From assembly GCF_000568255.1 (NCBI RefSeq), contig NZ_KK037166.1:8500675-8564674 (forward strand): a stretch of DNA of 64,000 nucleotides. Reading direction: 5' to 3'. Below are positions 26,561 to 34,513 of this stretch, in pieces. The translations under genes were made by a program, and so were the position numbers. The notes beneath the pieces were generated by a model. That model saw only the letters and a program-made list of their open reading frames with translations. It was not told where the DNA came from and did no database searches. Origin of the DNA: Kutzneria sp. 744. Lineage in GTDB: Bacteria; Actinomycetota; Actinomycetes; Mycobacteriales; Pseudonocardiaceae. Every line of letters begins with the position of its first letter. The first letter of the stretch is position 1.

Positions 26561-27472
26561 GTGCGGATCCTGGTCATCGGCGCGGGGGCGACCGGCGGGC
26601 TGTTCGGGGCGCGGCTGGCCACGGCGGGCCGGGATGTGACGTTCCTGGTGCGGCCGCGAAGGGCGGAGCTGCTGCGCGAACGGGGCCTGCGGGTGCACGG
26701 CGCGGGGCAGGACTTCGCGATCCAACCAAAGGTGCTGGTCACCGGGGAGATCACCGAGACGTACGACGTGATCCTGGTGTCGGTGAAGGCGGTGAGCCTG
26801 GAGTCGGCGATCGAGGACTTCGCGCCCGCGGTCGGCCCGGACACGCTGGTCATGCCGTTCCTCAACGGAAGGCGGCACCTGGAGGTCCTGGAGAAGCGGT
26901 TCGACGCGGACCGTGTGCTCGGCGGCGTGGTCCGCGTCCAGACCACTGTGGACACCGAAGGCGACATCTTCCGGGTGGGCGAGCTGGAGGAGATGTTCTA
27001 CGGCGCCCGTGTCGGCACCGCGCCGCGGCGGCTGGCGGAGCTGCACGAGACGCTCAGCGGCGCGGGCTTCCCGGCGACGCTGTCCGAGCACATCGACGCC
27101 GAGATGTGGACGAAGTGGGTGCTGATCGCCTCCTTCGGCGGCGCGACGTGCATGATGCGCGGCACCATCGGCGAGATCGTGGCGGCCGGCGGCGCGCAGT
27201 TCGCTGCCGCCCTGGTCGACGAGTGCGCGGCGGTCGCGGCGGCGGCCGGTTATCCGGTGCCGGAGCAGATCCACAACGGCCTGCGCGCGAGCGCGACGGC
27301 TCCCGGCTCGCCCGCCGCCACGTCGATGTACCGCGACCTGAGCCACGGTTATCCCACCGAATCCGACCACCTGCTCGGCGACTTCCTCCAGCGGGCCCGC
27401 CAGCTCGACGTGCCGACCCCGCTGCTGGAACTCGCCACGATCAGCATGCGGGTGTACGAGAACAGCCGCTGA
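26561..27472 (+). CDS. Ketopantoate reductase family (PanE/ApbA-like) oxidoreductase
   Basis: 303 residues. RILVIGAGATGGLFGARLA is the N-terminal NADP-binding Rossmann turn. DVILVSVKA and LVMPFLNG follow as in 2-dehydropantoate reductases, and the C-terminal helical domain has KWVLIASFGGATCMMRG and SMYRDL. A catalytic Lys is likely in TKWVL. PanE makes pantoate for coenzyme A; many paralogues act on other 2-oxo acids, so panE is not assigned. The GTG at 26561 follows GAGAGGGG. A strong dyad lies just upstream and a hairpin just downstream, so it may form its own transcription unit. Confidence 0.85.
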   Translation: MRILVIGAGATGGLFGARLATAGRDVTFLVRPRRAELLRERGLRVHGAGQDFAIQPKVLVTGEITETYDVILVSVKAVSLESAIEDFAPAVGPDTLVMPFLNGRRHLEVLEKRFDADRVLGGVVRVQTTVDTEGDIFRVGELEEMFYGARVGTAPRRLAELHETLSGAGFPATLSEHIDAEMWTKWVLIASFGGATCMMRGTIGEIVAAGGAQFAAALVDECAAVAAAAGYPVPEQIHNGLRASATAPGSPAATSMYRDLSHGYPTESDHLLGDFLQRARQLDVPTPLLELATISMRVYENSR

Positions 27473-27481
27473 CCGCCGGCC

Positions 27482-27509
27482 GTCGAGGACCCCGATGGGT
27501 CACCTCGAC
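27482..27509 (+). terminator. Hairpin terminator after the reductase
   Basis: GTCGAGG at 27482-27488 pairs with CCTCGAC at 27503-27509; inside it ACCC pairs with GGGT around CGAT, with a two-base bulge. It starts 10 bases after the stop codon. Confidence 0.6.
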
Positions 27510-27590
27510 CGGGGCCCCGACCTGCGGAACCGTGGTGAATCAGACTTTCGGTTGAGGCGGGCCGCGGCGACCACGGGCAGGATTGTCACC

Positions 27591-28730
27591 ATGAGTCACG
27601 GCTGGACGGGCCGACGGGGCCCGCTGGTGGCCGAGTGCGTGGTGCTCGGCCTGCTGCTGGCCGTGGATCTCGGCTGGGCGGTGCGCGCGGGTGTGCCGAC
27701 AGGGTTGCCGAGCACGCTGGCCTTCAACCTGGCGCCGGGTCAGTCCACGGCGGTGGCGGTGTTGGCGTTGCTGCGCAGGCGGTTTCCCAACCGGGTGCTG
27801 CTGCTGGGCTGCGTGGTGGCGGCGCTGTCCCTGATCGGCACGGCGGCGCTGCTGATCACTGCATCGCTGGGCCAGCCGGTGCCGGTGGAGCTCGACCTCA
27901 CCGAGCTGATGGCGTTGGCGCTGCTCATCGGCTCGGCCAGCCGGCGGCTGGCCCCGATACCGGCGGGCATCGTCGTCGGCGCCGGCGCGGTGGCGATGAT
28001 CGCCCAGGCGCTGCTCCGCTACGGACTCGGCGGTCTTCCGGCCGTGCCGGCGGCTGTGCTGTGGGGTGGGGCGGTGGCCGTCGGTCTGGTGCTGCGGGAC
28101 GCGGATTCCCGGCGCCGCAGCGCTTTGACCGAGGTGCGCACCGGCGAACGGCTGATCCTGGCCCGAGAGCTGCACGATCTGGTGGCGCACCACGTCACCG
28201 GCGTGGTGGTGCTGGCGCAGGCCGGAAGGCGGGTCGCGCCCGAGCGGGACGAGGTGTTCGGCGAGATCGAGCAGGCGGGCGCGGAGGCGCTGGCCGCGAT
28301 GCGCCGGCTGGTCGGCATGCTCCGTACCGACGGCGATCTTGGGGCCTCGCCCAGCGGTCTGCTCGATGCCGTGCAGCAGGCAGTGCCCCCGGAGGCGACG
28401 CTGACCGTCCAAGATGGACTGGACGTGCTGGCCGTGACGCCCGAGGCGGCGACGACGGTGCACCGGGTGATCATGGAGTCGGTGACCAACGCCCACCGGC
28501 ACGCCCCGCAGGCCCGGGAGATCGATGTTGACGTGCACGTGGACGGCGACTGGCTGGTGGTCGAGGTGGTCAACGACGGCGTGCGGTCCGGGCCGTCCTG
28601 CGATCGAGGCTACGGCCTGGTCGGCATGACGGAGCGGGTCGACGCGCTGGGCGGTAGTCTGCTGGCCGGCGCGGCGCCGGGACAGCGCTGGCGGGTGTCC
28701 GCGCGACTGCCACTGGGGAGGACCGTGTGA
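27591..28730 (+). CDS. Two-component sensor histidine kinase (NarL/DesK class)
   Basis: 379 residues. Several membrane helices fill about 10-165. A HisKA_3 dimerisation domain follows with the phosphoacceptor His in LARELHDLVAHHV, then an HATPase_c domain with N box MESVTNAHRHA and G box GYGLVGMTERV. It phosphorylates the response regulator encoded directly downstream. The sensed signal is not evident because no extracellular domain is present. The ATG at 27591 follows AGGA by 9 bases. The stop overlaps the next start (GTGA), so the two are coupled. Confidence 0.92.
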   Translation: MSHGWTGRRGPLVAECVVLGLLLAVDLGWAVRAGVPTGLPSTLAFNLAPGQSTAVAVLALLRRRFPNRVLLLGCVVAALSLIGTAALLITASLGQPVPVELDLTELMALALLIGSASRRLAPIPAGIVVGAGAVAMIAQALLRYGLGGLPAVPAAVLWGGAVAVGLVLRDADSRRRSALTEVRTGERLILARELHDLVAHHVTGVVVLAQAGRRVAPERDEVFGEIEQAGAEALAAMRRLVGMLRTDGDLGASPSGLLDAVQQAVPPEATLTVQDGLDVLAVTPEAATTVHRVIMESVTNAHRHAPQAREIDVDVHVDGDWLVVEVVNDGVRSGPSCDRGYGLVGMTERVDALGGSLLAGAAPGQRWRVSARLPLGRTV

Positions 28731-29371
28731 GCCTGCGGGTCCTGGTCGCCGACGACCAGGCCATGGTGCGGACCGGGTTCCGGCTGATCCTGAACGGGGA
28801 GCCGGACATCGAGGTCGTCGGCGAGGCGGCGGACGGCCGGGAAGCCGTGTCGCTGGCCCGCCAGCTGCGCCCGGACGTGACGCTCATGGACATCAAGATG
28901 CCCATGGTGGACGGCATTCAGGCCACCCGCCTGCTGGCCGGCCCGGAAGTGTCGGATCCGCTGCGGGTCGTCGTGGTCACGACGTTCGATCTGGACGAGA
29001 ACGTGCATGCCGCGCTGCGGGCCGGGGCCTGCGGTTTCCTGCTCAAGGACGCCGGGCCGGGCCTGCTGATCGAGGCCGTGCACGCGGCGGCCAACGGTGA
29101 GGCGCTGGTGTCGCCGTCCATCACCACCCGGCTGCTTGCCCACTTCGCTCAGCCACGCATCGAGCGCAAGCCGCTGGAACCGTTGACGGAGCGGGAATTC
29201 GACGTGATCCGGCTGGTCGCCCGCGGCCGCACCAACGCCGAGATCGCGGCCGAGCTGGTGATCTCGCTGTCCACGGTGAAGACGCATCTGGGCGCTGTGC
29301 AACGGAAGTTGGCCGCTCGCAACCGCACCGAGGTGGCGATCTGGGCGTGGGAAACGGGATCCGTGCGTTGA
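28727..29371 (+). CDS. NarL/LuxR-type response regulator
   Basis: 214 residues from a GTG. Receiver domain about 1-120 with the acidic pair VADDQ, phosphoacceptor Asp in VTLMDIKMP and Lys in GFLLKDAG. LuxR-type HTH about 145-205 with LTEREFDVIRLVARGRTNAEIA and STVKTHLGAVQRKL. It pairs with the kinase just upstream (4-base overlap). Targets are unknown; the membrane-protein gene downstream is a possible one. Confidence 0.93.
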   Translation: MSLRVLVADDQAMVRTGFRLILNGEPDIEVVGEAADGREAVSLARQLRPDVTLMDIKMPMVDGIQATRLLAGPEVSDPLRVVVVTTFDLDENVHAALRAGACGFLLKDAGPGLLIEAVHAAANGEALVSPSITTRLLAHFAQPRIERKPLEPLTEREFDVIRLVARGRTNAEIAAELVISLSTVKTHLGAVQRKLAARNRTEVAIWAWETGSVR

Positions 29372-29583
29372 AGCCGGTGCGTTGAAGCAAGGGGCGGGCG
29401 CTCGCCGATCTCCTCGTTGCTCAGGCCTTGTGCGGCGACCCGGGCTGGCCGCCGTGCCCGGAGGTGAGACTCGACCCCAGGGTTGAGACGGACCTCCACC
29501 CGGTTTCCAACCTGGAGCCGACGCACTCCCACCCCCGCCGGGGCGACGCTGGACGACGTCGAAACCGATTGGGGAGGAAGCGA

Positions 29584-30198
29584 ATGTCCACGCCGCAGTC
29601 CATCCAGCTCCGCAGGTTCCTGCCGAGCATCGTGCTCAACGCCGTGGTGCCGTTGGTGATCTACACGCTGGTGCGGCCGTATTTCGCCAACGACGTGACC
29701 GCGCTGATCATCGCCGGTGCGATCCCGCTGGCGGCGACCCTGGTCGGCTTCGTGGTGCGCCGCAAGCTGGATGTCATCGGGGCGATCTCGGTGGTGGGCT
29801 TCGTGGTCGCCGTCGCCGCGCAGCTGCTCACCGGCGGCGACGGCCTGATCGTGAAGGTTCAGGGCGTGGTCGTCACCGGCCCGGTCGGCGTGCTGTTCCT
29901 GCTGTCCGCGCTGATCGGCCGCCCGCTGGTCGGGGTGATCTTCCAGTTCCTGGCCCGCCGCAACCCCGCCATGCGGGTGCCCACGAAGAGCCGGTCCACG
30001 GCGCTCACCCTGGTCATCGGCGGCATGTTCGTCCTGCACGCGGTGGTCGCCGTTACCCTCGCGCTGACCCTGCCGACGCCGGTGTTCCTGGCCGTGTCCA
30101 ACCCGATCGGGCTGAGCATCATCGCCGTCGGCTTCGGGGTCATCTTCCTGATGCGCCGCCGGTGGCAGGCCAGCGTCGCTGACGTTCAGCCGCGCTGA
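29584..30198 (+). CDS. VC0807-like integral membrane protein
   Basis: 204 residues with six hydrophobic segments. The start MSTPQSIQLRRFLPSIVLNAVVPLVIYTL and the segment ALIGRPLVGVIFQFLARR are typical of the VC0807 family of bacterial membrane proteins with no known activity. GGGGAGGAAG stands a few bases before the ATG, a strong ribosome site. It lies 212 bases after the response regulator and is 3 bases short of the convergent DUF2000 gene. Confidence 0.72.
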   Translation: MSTPQSIQLRRFLPSIVLNAVVPLVIYTLVRPYFANDVTALIIAGAIPLAATLVGFVVRRKLDVIGAISVVGFVVAVAAQLLTGGDGLIVKVQGVVVTGPVGVLFLLSALIGRPLVGVIFQFLARRNPAMRVPTKSRSTALTLVIGGMFVLHAVVAVTLALTLPTPVFLAVSNPIGLSIIAVGFGVIFLMRRRWQASVADVQPR

Positions 30199-30201
30199 CG
30201 A

Positions 30202-30657
30202 TCAGCCCAGCAGCCGCAGTCCGCCGACCAGCTTGTCGACCAGGTTGCGCGGTCCGACCAGGCTGATCGCGTAGTAGTCGAGCTCGTCGGACCGGGCCAG
30301 GGTGTTCAGGTACTCCTGGTACACCCGGCTGGTCTGGGCCGGCTCGGGCATGTCGACGAGGTGCACGCCGACCTTGCCGATCGCCTTGGCCCGCACCGCC
30401 GCGATCTTCTCGCGGTCGGCGGCGAGGATCGCGCAGCCGGTCCAGGGCAGGCCCGGGTGGTGGTCGCCGACGGCGTCCGCGCCGCCCGGGCCGAGCAGGG
30501 TGGGGACGGCGTTGCCGACCGAGGCGGCCAGGCAGCCGACGGCGTTGGCGATCAGGCCGGGGTTGAGGTCGCGGTCCACGACCATCACCCACTTCAGCCT
30601 GGCCTCGCGGGTGGGCCGGTCGATGCGGATCTCGTCGGGGGCGAAGGCGGGCAACAT
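30202..30657 (-). CDS. DUF2000 family protein
   Basis: 151 residues. KWVMVVDRDLNPGLIANAVGCLAASVG and DHHPGLPWTGCAILAAD match the DUF2000 pattern. The fold is small and cytoplasmic and the function is unknown. It diverges from an Lrp-type regulator, which is the probable controller; a 7-bp palindrome lies between them. Confidence 0.78.
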   Translation of the reverse strand: MLPAFAPDEIRIDRPTREARLKWVMVVDRDLNPGLIANAVGCLAASVGNAVPTLLGPGGADAVGDHHPGLPWTGCAILAADREKIAAVRAKAIGKVGVHLVDMPEPAQTSRVYQEYLNTLARSDELDYYAISLVGPRNLVDKLVGGLRLLG

Positions 30658-30727
30658 GGGCCAAGCTCCTCATGGTGTGCGGTGGATGGCCGAGATGCTA
30701 TGCGGAGTCACCGGCGCTTACCATGGG

Positions 30728-30746
30728 TGCCGAATTTCGTTCGGCA
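30728..30746. promoter_or_regulatory. Candidate Lrp operator
   Basis: TGCCGAA, loop TTTCG, TTCGGCA: a perfect 7-bp inverted repeat of 19 bases between the divergent DUF2000 and Lrp genes, 17 bases before the Lrp ATG. Confidence 0.55.
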
Positions 30747-30763
30747 AAGGGGTTGATTTCGGG

Positions 30764-31219
30764 ATGTTGGACGAACTTGATCAGGCGCTCCTGCTGGCCC
30801 TGCAACACGATGCACGGCAGACCAACCGCGACCTGGCGGCCGCGACCGGGGTCTCCCCGTCCACCTCGCTGGAACGGGTGCGGGGTCTGCGCGAGCGCGG
30901 CGTCATCAAGGGCTACCTGGTGGACGTCGACCTGCCGGCCATCGGCCGCGGAGTGCAGGCCCTCATCGCCGTGCGCATCCGGCCCCCGTCCCGCCGCCAC
31001 ATCGAGGCCTTCCGGCAGTGGGTCGCCGGCCGGCCCGAGACCATCGGCGTCTTCGTGGTGTCCGGCAGCGAGGACTTCCTGATCCACGTCGCCGTGCCCG
31101 ACAACAACAGCCTGTACAGCTTCGTCATCGACCGCCTCACCGAACGCCCCGAGGTCGCCGACGTGCGGACCAGCGTCGTGTACGAGCACATCCGCAACCC
31201 CCGCATCACCCCGGCCTGA
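30764..31219 (+). CDS. Lrp/AsnC-family transcriptional regulator
   Basis: 151 residues, full length for the family. The HTH is at about 4-55 (LDQALLLALQHDARQTNRDLAAATGVSPST). The RAM/AsnC ligand-binding domain is at about 65-145 (VQALIAVRI, VFVVSGSEDFLIHVAV, TSVVYEHI). These proteins bind amino acids or related metabolites and often regulate the adjacent divergent gene, here DUF2000. The ATG at 30764 is the only start that gives a complete HTH without unrelated leader sequence. Confidence 0.9.
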   Translation: MLDELDQALLLALQHDARQTNRDLAAATGVSPSTSLERVRGLRERGVIKGYLVDVDLPAIGRGVQALIAVRIRPPSRRHIEAFRQWVAGRPETIGVFVVSGSEDFLIHVAVPDNNSLYSFVIDRLTERPEVADVRTSVVYEHIRNPRITPA

Positions 31220-31237
31220 GGGAAGCGAGCGAAGGGG

Positions 31238-32161
31238 TCAGCCCGGCTGGTGGGAGCCGGTCATCAGCTCGGCCAGGTCCTCCGGCCTGATGAACGACGG
31301 CGGCGGCTTCGGTCCCCAGTTGAACAGGCCCTTGGCCCCCTCCAGCACCTCCGGCTTCCACACCGCGTCCTCCACGATGCAGTCCATGTCGGAGTAGTAC
31401 TCGGAGAAGTTGCCGGCGGGATCCTTGAGGTACCAGAAGAAGTTGGAGCCGGCGTGGTGCCGGCCGAGGCCCCAGACGTGCCGCTCGGGATGGTCCTCCA
31501 GCATGGCCGAGGCGCCGCGGCCGACCTCGTCGATGTCGTCCACCTGCCATGAGCTGTGGTGCATGTACGTGACGGGCGCTTGGAGCACCAGCACGTTGTG
31601 GTGGTCGGTGGAGCAGCGCAGGAACGCGCCTTCGTTCTTCATCTCGTCGCTGAGCTTGAAGCCGAGGCCGTCGGTGAAGAACCGCCGGGTGGCGCCGTAG
31701 TCGGTGGAGCCGATCACCACGTGCCCAAGCTTGCGTGGCATGACCTTGTTGGTGCGCAACACACCTGGCGTCCGCCGGTTGGTGCGCACGATGTGGCCGG
31801 GCGCGTTGGGCGGCGGCGGAATGGTCGGCTCCTGCGAGATGCGTGGCGCGATGCGGACCACGGCGCGCACGCCGGTCGCCCGCTCGATGGCGGTCACGCT
31901 CTCGGCCGTCTTCTCCGTGTCGATGTCCAAACCGGACAGTCGTGAGGCCACGGCGCCGAGGTCGTCGGCGTCGTCGGCCCGCACGGCCACTTCGAGCAGA
32001 CGGCGGGTCGGCGCCTGGAGCACCCGCAGCTGACGGCCGCCGTCCACGGTGGACAGCCAGCCGTCCGAGGAAGGGGTGAGGCCGAACTCCGTGTAGTAGG
32101 AGATGGTCTCCTCGACATCGGGCACGCCGATGGTGATGGCGGCCAGTCCGTGCAGCGCCAT
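31238..32161 (-). CDS. Extradiol (catechol 2,3-type) ring-cleavage dioxygenase
   Basis: 307 residues with two VOC domains (about 1-110 and 145-290). In the catalytic half the metal ligands are probably the His in LGHVVIGSTD, one His of TYMHHSSWQ and the Glu in GNFSEYYSD, as in class I extradiol enzymes, which open catechols next to the hydroxyls using Fe(II). The substrate is unknown. Its start overlaps the stop of the FAH-family gene by one base, so the two form an operon: the hydrolase gene comes first, then this enzyme. A GntR gene diverges from them. Confidence 0.86.
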   Translation of the reverse strand: MALHGLAAITIGVPDVEETISYYTEFGLTPSSDGWLSTVDGGRQLRVLQAPTRRLLEVAVRADDADDLGAVASRLSGLDIDTEKTAESVTAIERATGVRAVVRIAPRISQEPTIPPPPNAPGHIVRTNRRTPGVLRTNKVMPRKLGHVVIGSTDYGATRRFFTDGLGFKLSDEMKNEGAFLRCSTDHHNVLVLQAPVTYMHHSSWQVDDIDEVGRGASAMLEDHPERHVWGLGRHHAGSNFFWYLKDPAGNFSEYYSDMDCIVEDAVWKPEVLEGAKGLFNWGPKPPPSFIRPEDLAELMTGSHQPG

Positions 32162-33006
32162 CACGCACCGCCGCTGAAGGTGTGCCGCATGGTGCCGATG
32201 CCCTCGATGTAGGTGACGAGTTCCTCGCCCGCCTTGAGGAAGCGCTGCGGCTTGCGGCCCATGCCGACGCCGGACGGGGTGCCGGTGAAGATGATGTCGC
32301 CGGGCAGCAGCGGCGTGATCGCCGACAGCCAGGCCACCAGCTCGGCCACCGAGAACACGAGGTCGCTGGTGCGGCTGCGCTGCACGTGCTCGCCGTCGAT
32401 GAGGCAGCCCAGCTCCAGGTCGTCCCGGTCGGGCACCTCGTCCGGCGTGACCACGACCGGGCCCATCGGGCCGAAACCCGGGTACGACTTGGCCATGCTG
32501 AACTGCGGCGCCGGGCCGGACCGCTGCAGCACGCGCTCGGACAGGTCCTGGCCGACGGTCAGGCCGGCGACGTGGTCCCAGGCGTCCGCGACGGTCACGT
32601 GGTCGGCGGCCTTGCCGATGACGGCGACCAGCTCGACCTCCCAGTCCACGTCGCCCGGGGGCAGCGCGACCTCGCCGGTGGGGCCGGTCAGGCAGGTGAC
32701 GAACTTGGTGAACACCGTCGGCTGGTCGGGGACGGCGAAGCCCGACTCCTTGGCATGCGCGGTGTAGTTCAGGCCTATCGCGTAGATCTGGCGGGGCCGG
32801 GGGATCGGGTTGCCGTAGTCCTCGGCCGCGACCGGGGTCGACGCGCTGTCGTCCAGCGTCGCCGCGAACGCCTTCGCGTCGTCCCACTGCTCGTACGCGA
32901 GCTGGATGTCCGGTGAGAACCGGCCGTTGCTGGCCTCGGCCAGGTCCACGGCGCGGTCGGGCGCGGTCAGGACGGCCGCGCGGCCCTTGATGTCGGCCAG
33001 CCTCAT
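32161..33006 (-). CDS. Fumarylacetoacetate hydrolase family protein
   Basis: 281 residues. IYAIGLNYTAHAKESG, the acidic metal-site strand VDWEVELVAVIGK, the DLSERVLQ and QFSMAKSYPGFGPMG segments and GDIIFTGTPSGVGMG are all typical of the FAH superfamily, which includes hydratases, decarboxylases and hydrolases acting after meta ring cleavage. Beside an extradiol dioxygenase it probably processes the ring-cleavage product. The ATG at 33006 is preferred over a start 12 codons upstream because homology begins at RLADIKG. A 16-bp palindrome 50 bases upstream probably binds the divergent GntR. Confidence 0.88.
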   Translation of the reverse strand: MRLADIKGRAAVLTAPDRAVDLAEASNGRFSPDIQLAYEQWDDAKAFAATLDDSASTPVAAEDYGNPIPRPRQIYAIGLNYTAHAKESGFAVPDQPTVFTKFVTCLTGPTGEVALPPGDVDWEVELVAVIGKAADHVTVADAWDHVAGLTVGQDLSERVLQRSGPAPQFSMAKSYPGFGPMGPVVVTPDEVPDRDDLELGCLIDGEHVQRSRTSDLVFSVAELVAWLSAITPLLPGDIIFTGTPSGVGMGRKPQRFLKAGEELVTYIEGIGTMRHTFSGGA

Positions 33007-33055
33007 GGTGGTGCCTCCCTTGGTGGCGCCCCGGTCGGGCACCTCACCAGTGAAC

Positions 33056-33071
33056 CAACTTTCGAAAGTTG
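33056..33071. promoter_or_regulatory. Perfect 16-bp palindrome, likely GntR operator
   Basis: CAACTTTCGAAAGTTG is a perfect dyad. CCAACTTTCG at 33055-33064 is repeated as CCAACGTTCG at 33074-33083. It overlaps the -35 box of the GntR promoter and lies upstream of the divergent catabolic operon. Confidence 0.75.
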
Positions 33072-33097
33072 AGCCAACGTTCGTACTGAGCTAGGGT
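33069..33097 (+). promoter_or_regulatory. GntR promoter, apparently leaderless
   Basis: TTGAGC at 33069-33074 and TAGGGT at 33092-33097 with a 17-base spacer. The -10 ends 6 bases before the ATG at 33104, so the transcript probably begins at or near the start codon. No ribosome site is present. Confidence 0.65.
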
Positions 33098-33103
33098 TTG
33101 TGC

Positions 33104-33778
33104 ATGGCGACCACCGGCACCGGGGTGACCCGCACCGACGGGGTGCACGCACGGCTGCGTGAGGACATCCTCAGCGGCGTGCTGCCGCCCGGGCAGCGGC
33201 TGAAGTTCCCCGAGCTGTGCCGGCGCTACGACACCTCCGTCGGCGCCGCGCGCGAGGCGCTGACCAGGCTGGCCTCCGCCGGGCTGGTGCGCAGCCAGGC
33301 CCACCAGGGCTATGTGGTGACGCCGCTGTCGGTCGAGGATCTGGCCGAGCTGACCGTGGCCCGCGTGGAGATCGAATGCCTCGTGCTGCGCATGGCCATA
33401 TCCGAGGGCGACGTGCGCTGGGAGGCCGATGCCATCGCCGCGCATCACCTGCTGGAGCGCGCGCCTTACCTCGATCCCGACAACCCGGCCAGATCAACCG
33501 GCGAATGGGCCGCCGCGCACACCGCGTTCCATGAGGCGCTGCTCGCCGGCTGCGGCAACCGCCGTCTGCGCGAGGTCGCCAACGGGCTTCGCGACGAGGC
33601 CGAGCTCTACCGTCAGTGGTCCATCACGCCGGCCCAGGCCAAGGGCCGCGACGTCGGCGCCGAACACCGCGCCATCCTCGCCGCCGTGATCACCCGCGAG
33701 GCCGACCTGGCCGTCCGCCTGCTCGGCGAGCACATCTCGATGACCACCCGGCTGCTCAGGGACGCAGCCGAGGCCTAG
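33104..33778 (+). CDS. GntR-family regulator with FCD domain
   Basis: 224 residues. Winged HTH about 12-72 (LREDILSGVLPPGQRLKFPEL, TSVGAAREALTRLASAGLV). FCD ligand-binding domain about 85-215 with a metal-type His set around HTAFHEALLAG and AEHRAILAAV. FadR/VanR-type proteins with FCD domains respond to organic acids, and this one lies divergent to a ring-cleavage operon, so it probably represses that operon until an aromatic-derived acid appears. The ATG at 33104 is supported by the -10 box 6 bases upstream. The end overlaps the convergent small gene by 4 bases. Confidence 0.88.
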   Translation: MATTGTGVTRTDGVHARLREDILSGVLPPGQRLKFPELCRRYDTSVGAAREALTRLASAGLVRSQAHQGYVVTPLSVEDLAELTVARVEIECLVLRMAISEGDVRWEADAIAAHHLLERAPYLDPDNPARSTGEWAAAHTAFHEALLAGCGNRRLREVANGLRDEAELYRQWSITPAQAKGRDVGAEHRAILAAVITREADLAVRLLGEHISMTTRLLRDAAEA

Positions 33779-34050
33779 AGCCGCACGGTTCCGCTGTCCA
33801 GGTCGATGCGGTTGGGCGGGGCGCCGTCCGCCTCATCGTCGCGCATCATCGACTGCGACTGCCGGTGCTCGATCTCCATGCGCTTGCTGCCGTAGAAGGC
33901 CGCGCCGATCTCGTCGAAGCCGGTCGCGCTGATCGGGGGACCGGTGCGCTTGCGCCGCCAGGGCAGCCAGCTGACGCGGCTGGCCCACAGTCCCATCCGC
34001 TCCAGCGCGGCGAGCACCACCAGCAGCACCACCAGCCCAGGCAGTGACAT
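33775..34050 (-). CDS. Small DUF6191-like membrane-anchored protein
   Basis: 91 residues: one N-terminal membrane helix (about 4-19, GLVVLLVVLAALE), a basic linker LPWRRKR, then a polar tail rich in Arg, Met and acidic residues, ending IDLDSGTVRL. The pattern resembles the short actinobacterial DUF6191 proteins; the assignment is from memory of that pattern. A start at 34068 would add 6 residues. It converges with the GntR gene. Confidence 0.6.
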   Translation of the reverse strand: MSLPGLVVLLVVLAALERMGLWASRVSWLPWRRKRTGPPISATGFDEIGAAFYGSKRMEIEHRQSQSMMRDDEADGAPPNRIDLDSGTVRL

Positions 34051-34513
34051 CGCCCACAGCAGACCCATGCCGGCCCAACGACCCGGGAACCGTCCGGGTT
34101 CCCGTGTGGTCGAACCGCGGCGCGTATGTGGCCGAACGATACGGCCGGCCGACCCGGCGGATGATCGGCTATTGGGTTCACGTGAGGAATGTATGACGGC
34201 ATGACGAACCGCACGCCTGTGCGAATCTCGGGTAAATGCGCTGGTGAGAGGCTTGTCGGGCAAGGGTTTTCCGACTGCGAGCGCGTTACATTAATACATG
34301 ACGGGCGCATGTATACAATTCCGGTCCGCTGACCGCTTTCGCCTCGCATCAATTCGGGCATCGAACGCAAGGCCGATCGGGCACGCGGACTTGACCTGTT
34401 CGACGGGGCCGTGCACAGAATTGGCGTGAATGCGGCACGCGTCGCGATGGGGGGTTGGCAGTGAGGGAATTCGATCCGCCGTTCCGTGTCGGCGGTTCAC
34501 GCGTGGCGGCGGT
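34051..34513. other. 463-base intergenic region with two palindromes
   Basis: No gene seen. It holds CGGGAACC/GGTTCCCG (34084-34091 and 34097-34104, 5-base loop) and ATACATG/CATGTAT (34294-34300 and 34308-34314, 7-base spacer) in an unusually AT-rich patch. The second may be an operator for the FAD monooxygenase gene. Confidence 0.5.
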
